Shown: in pieces, positions 1-5,905 of the stretch
Layout of the letters: each line of letters starts with the position of its first letter
Position numbering within the stretch: position 1 is the first letter of the stretch
Source: Chloroflexota bacterium
GTDB taxonomy: Bacteria; Chloroflexota; Dehalococcoidia; SZUA-161
Assembly: GCA_030668425.1 (NCBI GenBank)
Contig: DAOUTY010000038.1
Location: 1 to 11,266, forward strand
DNA length: 11,266 nucleotides
Direction of reading: 5' to 3'
Program-made: the position numbers and the translations under genes
Notes under the pieces: model-generated
Told to the model about the DNA's origin: nothing
What the model saw: only the letters and a program-made list of their open reading frames with translations
Databases searched by the model: none

Positions 1-18
1 CCAGAGAGGAGAAATGAG

Positions 19-423
19 ATGGCAGGTATCGCTGGTATTATCAAGTCCATTTTTGGAATTTGCGAAACGAAACCATTAAGTCCCGGCTTGTGGAGCCTTG
101 AAAGTGGCAAGGTACGTGTGAAAGTGGGCCAGATACCTGAGTTATCTGAAAAGGGAGGAGCAGTCTATCTCAAAGGGCCGGACCTGCAGAAACCTGTTCT
201 CGTCGTAAAAACCGAGGGTGAGGGATACCTGGCCTTTGCTAACAAGTGTACGCATGGCGGGCGCAAGCTTGACCCTGTGCCTGGAGAACCTCTTTTGCGC
301 TGCTGCAGTTTAGGCCACTCGACGTTTGACTATGAGGGAGGGAAAGTCAGCGGCCTGGCCAAGGGGCCATTGACTCTATATTCAGTGGAGCTAGCTGAAG
401 GCGACCTTCTAATCGCGTTGTAG
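19..423 (+). CDS. Rieske-type [2Fe-2S] ferredoxin-like protein
   Basis: A 134-residue single-domain Rieske protein, probably a soluble electron carrier or the small ferredoxin of an oxidoreductase; its partner is not in the window. Cluster motif I is C77-T-H79-G-G. Motif II is C95-C96-S-L-G-H100-S-T-F-D, followed by the usual G-K-V-x-S-G-x-x-K-G-P-L-x-x-Y ending. The length fits a free-standing Rieske ferredoxin, with about 40 residues before the beta fold and no signal peptide or transmembrane anchor, so it is not a typical bc1 Rieske subunit. Motif II is unusual: the normal C-P-x-H-G order reads C-S-L-G-H, shifting the His by one position. The ATG is preceded by a good Shine-Dalgarno (agaggaga, 5-12). 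A TGA at 15-17 in another frame could be the end of an upstream gene. The next gene lies 90 bp downstream on the same strand and may share its transcript. The fold is secure; the physiological role is unknown. Confidence 0.88.
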   Translation: MAGIAGIIKSIFGICETKPLSPGLWSLESGKVRVKVGQIPELSEKGGAVYLKGPDLQKPVLVVKTEGEGYLAFANKCTHGGRKLDPVPGEPLLRCCSLGHSTFDYEGGKVSGLAKGPLTLYSVELAEGDLLIAL

Positions 424-500
424 TGTACGCTGTTTGATAACGGCGTGCCATTCAGGATTGGCTTGCCTGCCGAATTCAGGGGGGCCCAGGTGGCCTGTGG

Positions 501-512
501 AGGAGGAGGAGA
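501..512 (+). promoter_or_regulatory. Strong ribosome-binding site fixing the start of the CNB-domain gene
   Basis: A purine run of repeated agg units ends 1 bp before the ATG at 514. It makes 514 far more credible than the in-frame ATG at 445, which has no ribosome-binding site and would add 23 residues unlike the family. Confidence 0.7.
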
Positions 513-513
513 A

Positions 514-990
514 ATGGTGTCCGTCAAGGGGTTGAAGGAGTTCGGAGTTTTCAAGGGGTTGGACGACAGCGAGTTGACCAAGTTAGCGGAGCTTTGCCGT
601 GAACGCACCTTTCCCAAAGGTGCTTTTTGCTTCCACCAGGGCAAGAAAGCGATGGAACTGCACCTCTGCCGTAGCGGGAAGGTGGACATCGTAGTTGAAC
701 TCAGCCAGCCCTCGGGCGTTGTGGAAGTCACAGTTCATACGGCAGAGGAAGGGGATGTCTTTGGATGGTCTGCTGTAGTGGAACCACATACCTATACGGC
801 CTCCACCAGGTGCATTGAGAAAACAGAGGATATTTGCATTAAAGGTTCAGATTTGACAAGCCTCTTTGAGCAGAATCCCCGCATGGGCTACATAGTTATG
901 AGAAATTTGAGTTCCGCTGTCAGTTCCAGGCTGACGGACACAAGGCAGAAGCTGACCACGCTAATGGCTCCCGCCAAGAGTGGGGAGTAG
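514..990 (+). CDS. Cyclic nucleotide-binding (CNB/cNMP-BD) domain protein without HTH
   Basis: A 158-residue protein made almost wholly of one Crp/Fnr-type beta-roll. It opens with a short helix (L7-K-E-F-G-V-F-K-G-L), as in Crp-family proteins. The core runs over residues 30-115, and a C-terminal helix (about 117-150) corresponds to the dimerisation helix. There is no DNA-binding helix-turn-helix after it, so it is probably not a classical transcription factor. The region of the phosphate-binding cassette (residues 80-99) reads G-D-V-F-G-W-S-A-V-V-E-P and then Y-T-A-S-T. It lacks the G-E-x-A-L...R-A-A pattern that grips cAMP, so it may bind another ligand or none. Possible roles are protein-protein sensing or regulating the neighbouring Rieske protein; both are inference. 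The stop lies only 4 bp from the stop of the convergent methyltransferase gene. Confidence 0.82.
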   Translation: MVSVKGLKEFGVFKGLDDSELTKLAELCRERTFPKGAFCFHQGKKAMELHLCRSGKVDIVVELSQPSGVVEVTVHTAEEGDVFGWSAVVEPHTYTASTRCIEKTEDICIKGSDLTSLFEQNPRMGYIVMRNLSSAVSSRLTDTRQKLTTLMAPAKSGE

Positions 991-998
991 CCGGCTAC
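987..998. other. 12-bp perfect palindrome joining two convergent stop codons
   Basis: The sequence gtagccggctac contains the TAG of the CNB gene (988-990) and, on the other strand, the TAG of the methyltransferase gene (995-997). It could only form a very short hairpin and has no T-tract, so I do not call it a terminator. Confidence 0.4.
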
Positions 999-1780
999 AT
1001 CTGCGCTTGTGCAGGTTTCAGGGGCTTCTGGAAATAGCGACCCGTGTAATCGACTCTGGTCAGTGTAACATCGAGAGACCGGTTTCTTAGAAACTCATCG
1101 GTTGCCTTTTTGCAGCCCTCCCAGTGTCCGTAATCATCGATGACTACAAATCCTCCCGGCTGGACGCTGTCGTAGAACCTCTCCAAACACAGTTTTACGC
1201 TTTCATACCAGTCTGCGTCGATATGCAGAAGGGCTATGTCTCCGGTTCGCACGGAAGGGAATGTGTCCTGGAACCAACCCTTGACAATGTGGATGCATGA
1301 CTCGGGAACGCCCAGCTTCTGGAAGATCGTTCTGACCTTTGACAGGTCCCCGTGGCACCACCATCCGCATGCTCGGGCTTTATCGCCATCCTTTTCAGTG
1401 GGCTCGGGTAGTCCCTCGAAAGAGTCGAAGAGCCACACACTTCTATTCAGAGGGGACCGGGTGCAAACGGAAGCCATCAAGGCAGCCGACCCTCCGTTGT
1501 AAACGCCGCACTCGACGACATCGCCCGGCACTGACAGTGTGTCTATCTCCCTGCACAATTTGTGCAGGGAGGCCAACCGGAGGGGGAGCAAGGCAGTATA
1601 ACCCCTCACCATCTGGATTGACCGTATTGTTTCAAGTGAGTCTATGAATGAGCTTGGGCTTGACAGGCGGAGATTTCGCGCATTGACCCACAGAAGTTGG
1701 CGATAGTATAGGCTGTAGAAGGCGAATGCAGCGGTTAGCAGCGAAATCTGGCCTCGAGTCTTTTCCAAATATGTTTTCAC
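995..1780 (-). CDS. TylF/MycF-family O-methyltransferase (macrocin O-methyltransferase-like)
   Basis: A 261-residue SAM-dependent methyltransferase of the family typified by TylF and MycF, metal-dependent enzymes that methylate sugar hydroxyls in macrolides and polysaccharides. Motif I is G86-D-V-V-E-C-G-V-Y-N-G-G-S98. An acidic residue at D119 (L-F-D-S-F-E-G-L-P) fits the SAM ribose contact. The metal/active-site region is H-I-D188-A-D190-W-Y-E-S, followed by V-V-I-D215-D216-Y-G. Family length is normally about 220-260, so it is complete. Residues 12-32 are hydrophobic and aromatic, perhaps a membrane-surface helix. The start is GTG at 1780, with gaagag just upstream and a candidate promoter about 35-65 bp further up. 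No glycosyltransferase or macrolide gene lies nearby, so the acceptor is unknown; a glycan or sugar-bearing lipid is the likeliest guess. It is convergent with the CNB gene. Confidence 0.87.
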   Translation of the reverse strand: MKTYLEKTRGQISLLTAAFAFYSLYYRQLLWVNARNLRLSSPSSFIDSLETIRSIQMVRGYTALLPLRLASLHKLCREIDTLSVPGDVVECGVYNGGSAALMASVCTRSPLNRSVWLFDSFEGLPEPTEKDGDKARACGWWCHGDLSKVRTIFQKLGVPESCIHIVKGWFQDTFPSVRTGDIALLHIDADWYESVKLCLERFYDSVQPGGFVVIDDYGHWEGCKKATDEFLRNRSLDVTLTRVDYTGRYFQKPLKPAQAQM

Positions 1781-1815
1781 TGCACTCTTCTATTGGCTGT
1801 ACGCAACACGGCCAT

Positions 1816-1844
1816 AGTATAGGCGCAAGGTGCACTACCTGCAA
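1816..1844 (-). promoter_or_regulatory. Candidate sigma70 promoter of the TylF-like gene
   Basis: Read on the minus strand: TTGCAG, 17-bp spacer, TATACT. The -10 box is good and the -35 weak. It predicts a leader of about 30 nt before the GTG at 1780. Confidence 0.45.
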
Positions 1845-1868
1845 CACTGATGTGCGCCTGCTGATTGA

Positions 1869-1929
1869 TGTAGCGTTGCCACTCCTGTGGCAACGAAATC
1901 CCCGTCGTGACAGGAGTCACGACGCTACA
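1869..1929. repeat. 61-bp double-hairpin palindromic element (REP/BIME- or MITE-like)
   Basis: The outer ends tgtagcgt (1869-1876) and acgctaca (1922-1929) are perfect inverted repeats. Each arm is also a hairpin: left, an 8-bp stem at 1874-1881/1888-1895; right, a 9-bp stem at 1903-1911/1916-1924. If the right arm is reverse-complemented, the two arms share tagcgt and ctcctgt but differ in the stem blocks (tgcca/ggcaa versus cgtga/cacga), so both hairpins stay paired despite different sequence. There is no T-tract, so it is not a simple terminator. It lies between the divergent methyltransferase and rnhB genes, just upstream of the rnhB promoter. Function is unknown; it could be a small non-autonomous mobile element or a REP-type structural element. 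Confidence 0.8.
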
Positions 1930-1940
1930 CGGGGTGAATT

Positions 1941-1969
1941 TTGACAACCACACGTGCCCGTGGTACGAT
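1941..1969 (+). promoter_or_regulatory. Sigma70-type promoter of rnhB
   Basis: TTGACA (1941-1946), 17-bp spacer, TACGAT (1964-1969). The predicted transcript starts near 1976, giving a leader of about 24 nt before the GTG at 2000. This excludes the longer reading starting at the ATG at 1907, which lies upstream of the promoter inside the repeat. Confidence 0.65.
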
Positions 1970-1999
1970 GTCCCAAATTCTGAGAGGGCAAAGGTAGCG

Positions 2000-2656
2000 G
2001 TGAGCCAGACACCAACCTTTATCGAAGAGGAGAGGCTGAGGGCGCAGGGCTACAGGCTCATCGCCGGCGTCGATGAGGTCGGTCGTGGACCGTTGGCTGG
2101 GCCGGTGGTGGCTGCGGCGGCTATTCTTCCCCTGGAGGACCGACCATCCTGGTTGCATCTGCTTCGAGATAGCAAGCAACTGACCCCGCAAAGGCGTGAA
2201 TTCCTTTTCGACTGCATCCAGAAGGACGGAATATCGTTTGGAGTAGGGATAGTCTCGCATGAGGTCGTCGACGAGCAGGGCATTGTAGCCGCTACCAGGC
2301 TGGCGATGCGCTACGCTGTGGACCAACTCCCAGGCTTTCCCGATTTCCTTCTTCTAGACTTTGTCCGTCTGCCAGACGTTCGCATCTCACAAAAGAGCAT
2401 AGTCAATGGGGATGGGCTATGCCTTTCGATTGCAGCAGCGTCCATTATTGCCAAGGTCACCCGCGACCGGATTATGGTGCAATTAGACAGGCAATTCCCT
2501 GGGTACGGCCTGGTCCGAAATAAGGGCTATGGCACTCCGGAGCACATTGAGGGGTTGCAGCGCTTGGGTCCCTGCCCTCTGCATCGCAAGACCTTTGCCC
2601 CGGTGCGAGCAGTTAGCTCTGATGCTGGAGTTGTCAGCGATGGTGTCAGGCCGTGA
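2000..2656 (+). CDS. rnhB: Ribonuclease HII
   Basis: A cytoplasmic endonuclease cutting the RNA strand of RNA/DNA hybrids, including single ribonucleotides misincorporated in DNA. The 218 residues match the usual 190-230 of RnhB. The signature is G23-V-D25-E26-V-G-R-G-P-L-A-G-P-V-V, giving the first two catalytic acids. It is followed by D-S-K-Q-L, a third Asp in L-L-L-D-F, and G-D-G-L-C-L-S-I-A-A-A-S-I-I-A-K-V-T-R-D with the last Asp. The K-G-Y-G-T near the C terminus and a following H-R-K-T-F are also typical. I chose GTG 2000 because aaagg (1990-1994) sits 5 bp before it and a promoter lies just upstream. The open frame extends back to 1907, but those 31 residues are translated from the hairpin element and promoter and look unlike the family. 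A terminator follows the gene, so it is probably monocistronic. Confidence 0.96.
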   Translation: MSQTPTFIEEERLRAQGYRLIAGVDEVGRGPLAGPVVAAAAILPLEDRPSWLHLLRDSKQLTPQRREFLFDCIQKDGISFGVGIVSHEVVDEQGIVAATRLAMRYAVDQLPGFPDFLLLDFVRLPDVRISQKSIVNGDGLCLSIAAASIIAKVTRDRIMVQLDRQFPGYGLVRNKGYGTPEHIEGLQRLGPCPLHRKTFAPVRAVSSDAGVVSDGVRP

Positions 2657-2717
2657 TCAGGGGAGACAAGCCTGAACCGTGAGAACGCAATTAAGGATTC
2701 GGGCGGAGAGCTAGGCT

Positions 2718-2752
2718 GCTGAAGGCAAGAAAAGACTTCAGCGTTTTTATTT
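2718..2752 (+). terminator. Rho-independent terminator after rnhB
   Basis: A 7-bp stem (gctgaag 2718-2724, cttcagc 2736-2742) with an 11-nt A-rich loop is followed by gtttttattt. The loop is longer than ideal, but the T-tract is clear and the site is 62 bp after the rnhB stop. Confidence 0.7.
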
Positions 2753-2817
2753 GTGGGGGACAGGGAGCATCATCTGTTCGAGGGTGATACGAAGTAAACA
2801 GAGATATTGTCGGACGC

Positions 2818-3858
2818 TTAGATATTCCGGACAAACTCGTGTACTGTGGGGCAGGTCAAAGCGTTTTCTCGCCCGGAGAAGTTCAATCTCCCCGATCCGA
2901 GGGAGAAGAATGAAGTTATCGCGGGTTTTCCCTTGAAGGTCCTAATCAGGAATCTTAGCAGCGGGTTAAAGTCAGCCAGCGGGTCTATCTTTTGAAAGAC
3001 CTTCTCAAGGTGTAGATTCATCTCGAGGAGCAAGTCCTCATCTTGGACCTTTACTATGTGTGTCTGGGGACATTCGGTCTGTGTGTCCGGATCGTACTTG
3101 ACATCTGTTTTGGTGAGGCTCCATTTCTTGGATTCCGTTGTCAGGTAGAGTAGCTTATCCAAGTCATAAATCACCAGCGGCTTTATTTCGGCATTGTCAA
3201 ATCTTTTAGTCATGAAAATATCGGCAAAGATAACGGTGAATTCCTTGTCATAGACCCTTCCCCAATCCCAGTATGCGATAACGTCCGGAGGAAAGAAGTT
3301 TAACCAGTTGTGGTCACGGTAGCCCAATCCCTCTATGTCTAAGGTTTCGTCTTTTGTCCTGAAGGTCCCTTTAGCGTGGCTGCGTGGCTGTGGCACGACC
3401 CAAAACATATACTTTGTCTCGTCGCCGAAGCACATGTGGCTTTTGAAACCTTCTATTTCAGAATCGAGCTCCAGGTCGAGGACTTTGTCCCCGTCCTCAA
3501 TATGTAGCTTGTAGTGCGAAAGGTCTCCTTTGAGGAAGTTCTTGCCGATTTCCACATCACAGACTTCGGTTGAAGACTTGAAGGAGGAATAGGGGAACTT
3601 CTCTTCAATGAGGATCTCTGTCCCATCAGGCTTAACGTAGGTTGCCCGAACACCTGTCCTAAGCGTTAGAGGCCAAAAAACGTCGCGGGAAATATGGAAT
3701 TGGCCTCTAACAATACCCCCATCTCTATTCATCACATCGAAGTACCACCACTCGATATAGTTGCGGCCCTTTAACGGATGCCAGGCGTCGTCAGGTTGAC
3801 TAATCATCAGAGGCGCGGAGAGTTCCCTGTAGGTTAGTTCCTCATAAAGCACTTTCAT
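2818..3858 (-). CDS. AttH/CrtC-type lipocalin-like protein (carotenoid 1,2-hydratase family)
   Basis: A 346-residue protein with the hallmarks of the lipocalin-like superfamily that includes hydroxyneurosporene synthase (CrtC) and AttH. These are E-W-W-Y-F-D at 36-41, near the N terminus after a D-D-A-W-H-P-L segment, and G-L-G-Y-R-D-H-N-W at 177-185 in the second half. CrtC adds water to the end double bond of acyclic carotenoids, but most members of this family lie outside carotenoid pathways and have no known reaction. No phytoene synthase, desaturase or other carotenoid gene is in the window, so 'hydratase' should not be assumed; binding or modifying a hydrophobic isoprenoid or lipid is a reasonable guess. 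There is no signal peptide. The ATG has a strong Shine-Dalgarno (ggagggg) 4 bp upstream. It lies downstream of the cysteine synthase with a 142-bp gap and a weak promoter of its own. Confidence 0.75.
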   Translation of the reverse strand: MKVLYEELTYRELSAPLMISQPDDAWHPLKGRNYIEWWYFDVMNRDGGIVRGQFHISRDVFWPLTLRTGVRATYVKPDGTEILIEEKFPYSSFKSSTEVCDVEIGKNFLKGDLSHYKLHIEDGDKVLDLELDSEIEGFKSHMCFGDETKYMFWVVPQPRSHAKGTFRTKDETLDIEGLGYRDHNWLNFFPPDVIAYWDWGRVYDKEFTVIFADIFMTKRFDNAEIKPLVIYDLDKLLYLTTESKKWSLTKTDVKYDPDTQTECPQTHIVKVQDEDLLLEMNLHLEKVFQKIDPLADFNPLLRFLIRTFKGKPAITSFFSLGSGRLNFSGRENALTCPTVHEFVRNI

Positions 3859-3914
3859 GATTCCCCTCCATCAAGTGTTAGGTCGGTTTGTACTGCCGAA
3901 AGCAATAACAACAG

Positions 3915-3942
3915 TGTATAGGGATCTGACGATGGCGTCCAA
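3915..3942 (-). promoter_or_regulatory. Weak candidate promoter of the AttH-like gene
   Basis: Minus strand: TTGGAC, 16-bp spacer, TATACA, about 55 bp before the ATG. The match is only moderate, so chance is possible. Confidence 0.3.
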
Positions 3943-4000
3943 CGGCAGCTCAGGCAGGGATGACCTGTGTACATCTATTCGGTCGGTGCGGTCACGTGGC

Positions 4001-4909
4001 CTACGGCGGGCATTTGGCACACCTGGACATGAAGAGGCAGGTGCTCAAGTAGCGATCACCCCGGTCTGGTAGAAGTACCACCACTGTGCCGGAGGTCATC
4101 TCTTTAGCGACCTTCAGCGCTCCTGCCATGGCTGCTCCACTTGACATACCCACGAACAAGCCCTCACTTGTCGCAAGTAATCTGGTGGTTTGGAACGCTT
4201 CCTCATCTGAGATGGTAACTTGGCTGTCCAGGGCATCTTTTCGAAAGATGCCGGGGACAATAGATTCGCGCATATTCTTCAGCCCCTGAATTGTATGGTC
4301 TAACTCGGGCTCGATGCCAACGACTCTCGCCGATGGTTTGCGCTCTTTAAGGTATTTTGAGACGCCCATCAGGGTTCCGGTAGTACCCATTCCGGCGACG
4401 AACACGTCCACCTCTCCGTTTGTCTGCGTGAATATCTCTGGACCGGTAGTCTCATAATGAGCAAGTACGTTGTTCTCATTATCGAATTGATTTGGCATAT
4501 AGAATTGCTCAGGGTGCTCCTGGACGATTTGATGCGCCAGGACGATGGCACCGTCGGTTGACTCGTCCCCTGGGGTGAGGTTGATCTCAGCGCCAAATGC
4601 CTCAATGGCGCGCTGTCTCTCAACGCTGACGCATTCGGGCATGGTCAACTGTACCCTGTAGCCCATAGCTGCCCCTATCATGGCCAGGGCGATTCCGGTG
4701 TTGCCTGATGTGGGCTCCAGGATGGTCTTGCCCGGAGTCAACTCCCCCGATTCGATGGCTTTCTGTAGCATGTAATAAGCAGTACGGTCCTTGACCGAGC
4801 CGCCGGGATTGCTCCCCTCCAGTTTGGCCATGAGTCTGACCCTGGGATTTCCATTCAGGTTGCTCAACTCTATAAGTGGCGTGTTACCTATGGAATCAAT
4901 GATGCCCAT
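4001..4909 (-). CDS. cysM: Cysteine synthase B-like, PLP-dependent O-acyl/phosphoserine sulfhydrylase
   Basis: A cytoplasmic fold-type II PLP enzyme that makes L-cysteine from an activated serine and a sulfide donor. The 302-residue length is normal. I-G-N-T-P-L opens the protein, the PLP lysine is K40 in G-G-S-V-K-D-R, and the substrate loop is T67-S-G-N-T-G. The phosphate-binding turn is G175-T-T-G-T, S256-S257 lies in G-M-S-S-G-A-A, and P-D-R-G-D-R-Y-L-S-T is near the end. Details such as T-T-G-P-E-I, P-G-I-F and D-R-G-D-R-Y-L-S-T favour CysM over CysK, though the activated serine (acetyl or phospho) and sulfur donor cannot be told apart here. The C-terminal tail is cysteine-rich (C291, C297, C300; R-C-A-K-C-P-P end). 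The ATG has aaggg 5 bp upstream and a near-consensus promoter about 65-90 bp upstream, so it is likely transcribed on its own. Confidence 0.92.
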   Translation of the reverse strand: MGIIDSIGNTPLIELSNLNGNPRVRLMAKLEGSNPGGSVKDRTAYYMLQKAIESGELTPGKTILEPTSGNTGIALAMIGAAMGYRVQLTMPECVSVERQRAIEAFGAEINLTPGDESTDGAIVLAHQIVQEHPEQFYMPNQFDNENNVLAHYETTGPEIFTQTNGEVDVFVAGMGTTGTLMGVSKYLKERKPSARVVGIEPELDHTIQGLKNMRESIVPGIFRKDALDSQVTISDEEAFQTTRLLATSEGLFVGMSSGAAMAGALKVAKEMTSGTVVVLLPDRGDRYLSTCLFMSRCAKCPP

Positions 4910-4971
4910 TTATACCCTTCAATTCCAGACAGTTGCCCCCGGTTAATAATAGCTTCATGCTTGCACAGCAT

Positions 4972-5000
4972 ATTATAGCTGTCAACCCAATACAAATCAA
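4972..5000 (-). promoter_or_regulatory. Sigma70-type promoter of the cysteine synthase gene
   Basis: Minus strand: TTGATT, 17-bp spacer, TATAAT (perfect -10). The predicted leader is about 55 nt. A TTGACA also occurs 2 bp before the -10 box, but it is placed too close to serve as its -35. Confidence 0.65.
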
Positions 5001-5068
5001 AGTGCTGCGTTTACTGGATACGAACTGGGGGGCTTGAGGGTATTTGAATAAAGAATCTTAGCTGCGTT

Positions 5069-5905
5069 TCAAATGCTGAAGATGTTGCAGTCGTGGCACA
5101 CCTCGCACTCTGTTCCCCTGCCTTCTTCATGCAGAGAAACGTAATGCTGGCGTTCCTTGGAGAACCACACCTCGGCGACTGTTTGATGATTCAAATCGCC
5201 GAATATCTTTCTGCCAAGCGGGTCCATACAGCACAGGTTTACCCTGCCATCCCAGAGCACGGTCATATGGCTGGTGGCGTGGATACAGCGGGTGAAGTTG
5301 TTGCCCTCAGCAGGGCAGGTGAGCCCTGCAAAGTTCAGGTGCTGGAAAACGTAGGGCGTTCGACAGGAGGAACTCGACGTTACCTGCCCCCACTTGTGGT
5401 TGAAGGCCTCCTCTTCCTCCGGGGTAATGGAGGGATGCTGCACCAGCGATACAGTATGAGGTATGCCAAGTGCATCGACATAGTCGATCATCCTGGCCAA
5501 GTTTTCGTAGTCATCCAGCCCCGTCAGTCTCTTTCTGGTTTCTACCGAGGCCCCATTCGCTGATATATTGAGCTGGAAATCGGATACCTCCGAAAGCTTC
5601 CTGATTAACTCCTCTTTCAGGAGGCTGCCGTTGGTATATAGATGAATCTCGGTAGCGGGCAAGGCTGCCCGCGCTTCTTTTACCCTGTCGACTATCTGCA
5701 GGTCGAGAAAAGGCTCGCCCGTAAGCATAGGTATAAACGTTTTGGGATGCGGGTCAAGCCTGCTGGCATCCGCCAGAATCTTGGTATAAAGCCTGTCTGA
5801 CATAGTGCCGTGTTCCTTTATCTGGCCGTGGGCACAGAAAATACAGCGCGCATTGCAATGGTTTGTTGTCTCAACCTGAAGTACTTCCAACATATGCCTG
5901 CTCAC
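5069..5905 (-). CDS. Radical SAM protein with SPASM-type C-terminal cluster domain
   Basis: A 278-residue radical SAM enzyme. The SAM [4Fe-4S] motif is C17-N-A-R-C21-I-F-C24-A-H, and L-T-G-E-P-F (61-66) is the S-adenosylmethionine amino-group motif. Y90-T-N-G-S and the later N-I-S-A-N-G are standard barrel motifs. A second cysteine set (C207, C225, C226, C267, C270, C273) with L-W-D-G-R-V-N-L-C-C and G-D-L-N...V-A-E-V-W matches SPASM domains, which carry one or two auxiliary clusters. Such proteins modify peptides or sugars or mature other enzymes. The C-x3-C-x2-C-x-H...G-T-M form resembles members seen by polysaccharide genes, though that comparison is from memory. The start is GTG 5905, overlapping the methyltransferase stop by 4 bp (GTGA), so the two are translationally coupled and probably act in one pathway. 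An in-frame ATG at 5893 is an alternative start. No precursor-peptide gene was seen nearby. Confidence 0.9.
   Translation of the reverse strand: MSRHMLEVLQVETTNHCNARCIFCAHGQIKEHGTMSDRLYTKILADASRLDPHPKTFIPMLTGEPFLDLQIVDRVKEARAALPATEIHLYTNGSLLKEELIRKLSEVSDFQLNISANGASVETRKRLTGLDDYENLARMIDYVDALGIPHTVSLVQHPSITPEEEEAFNHKWGQVTSSSSCRTPYVFQHLNFAGLTCPAEGNNFTRCIHATSHMTVLWDGRVNLCCMDPLGRKIFGDLNHQTVAEVWFSKERQHYVSLHEEGRGTECEVCHDCNIFSI

Noticed and set aside
445..513. Longer N terminus for the CNB-domain protein starting at ATG 445
   Set aside because: No ribosome-binding site at 445; the added 23 residues are unlike the family, while ATG 514 has a very strong purine-rich site.
330..731. 133-residue open frame on the minus strand
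   Set aside because: Antisense to the Rieske and CNB genes, with no recognisable domain.
1869..1929. CRISPR repeat or attachment site
   Set aside because: There is only one unit, no regularly spaced repeats or spacers, and no integrase or cas gene.
1907..1999. Longer N terminus for RNase HII starting at ATG 1907
   Set aside because: It begins inside the double-hairpin repeat and upstream of the predicted promoter, and the extra residues do not resemble RnhB; GTG 2000 has aaagg at good spacing.
4976..4986. TTGACA directly before TATAAT on the minus strand as a -35/-10 pair
   Set aside because: Spacing of 2 bp is impossible for sigma70; the TTGATT 17 bp upstream is the better -35.
5093..5563. 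156-residue open frame on the plus strand
   Set aside because: Antisense to the clearly real radical SAM gene; no domain or start signal recognised.
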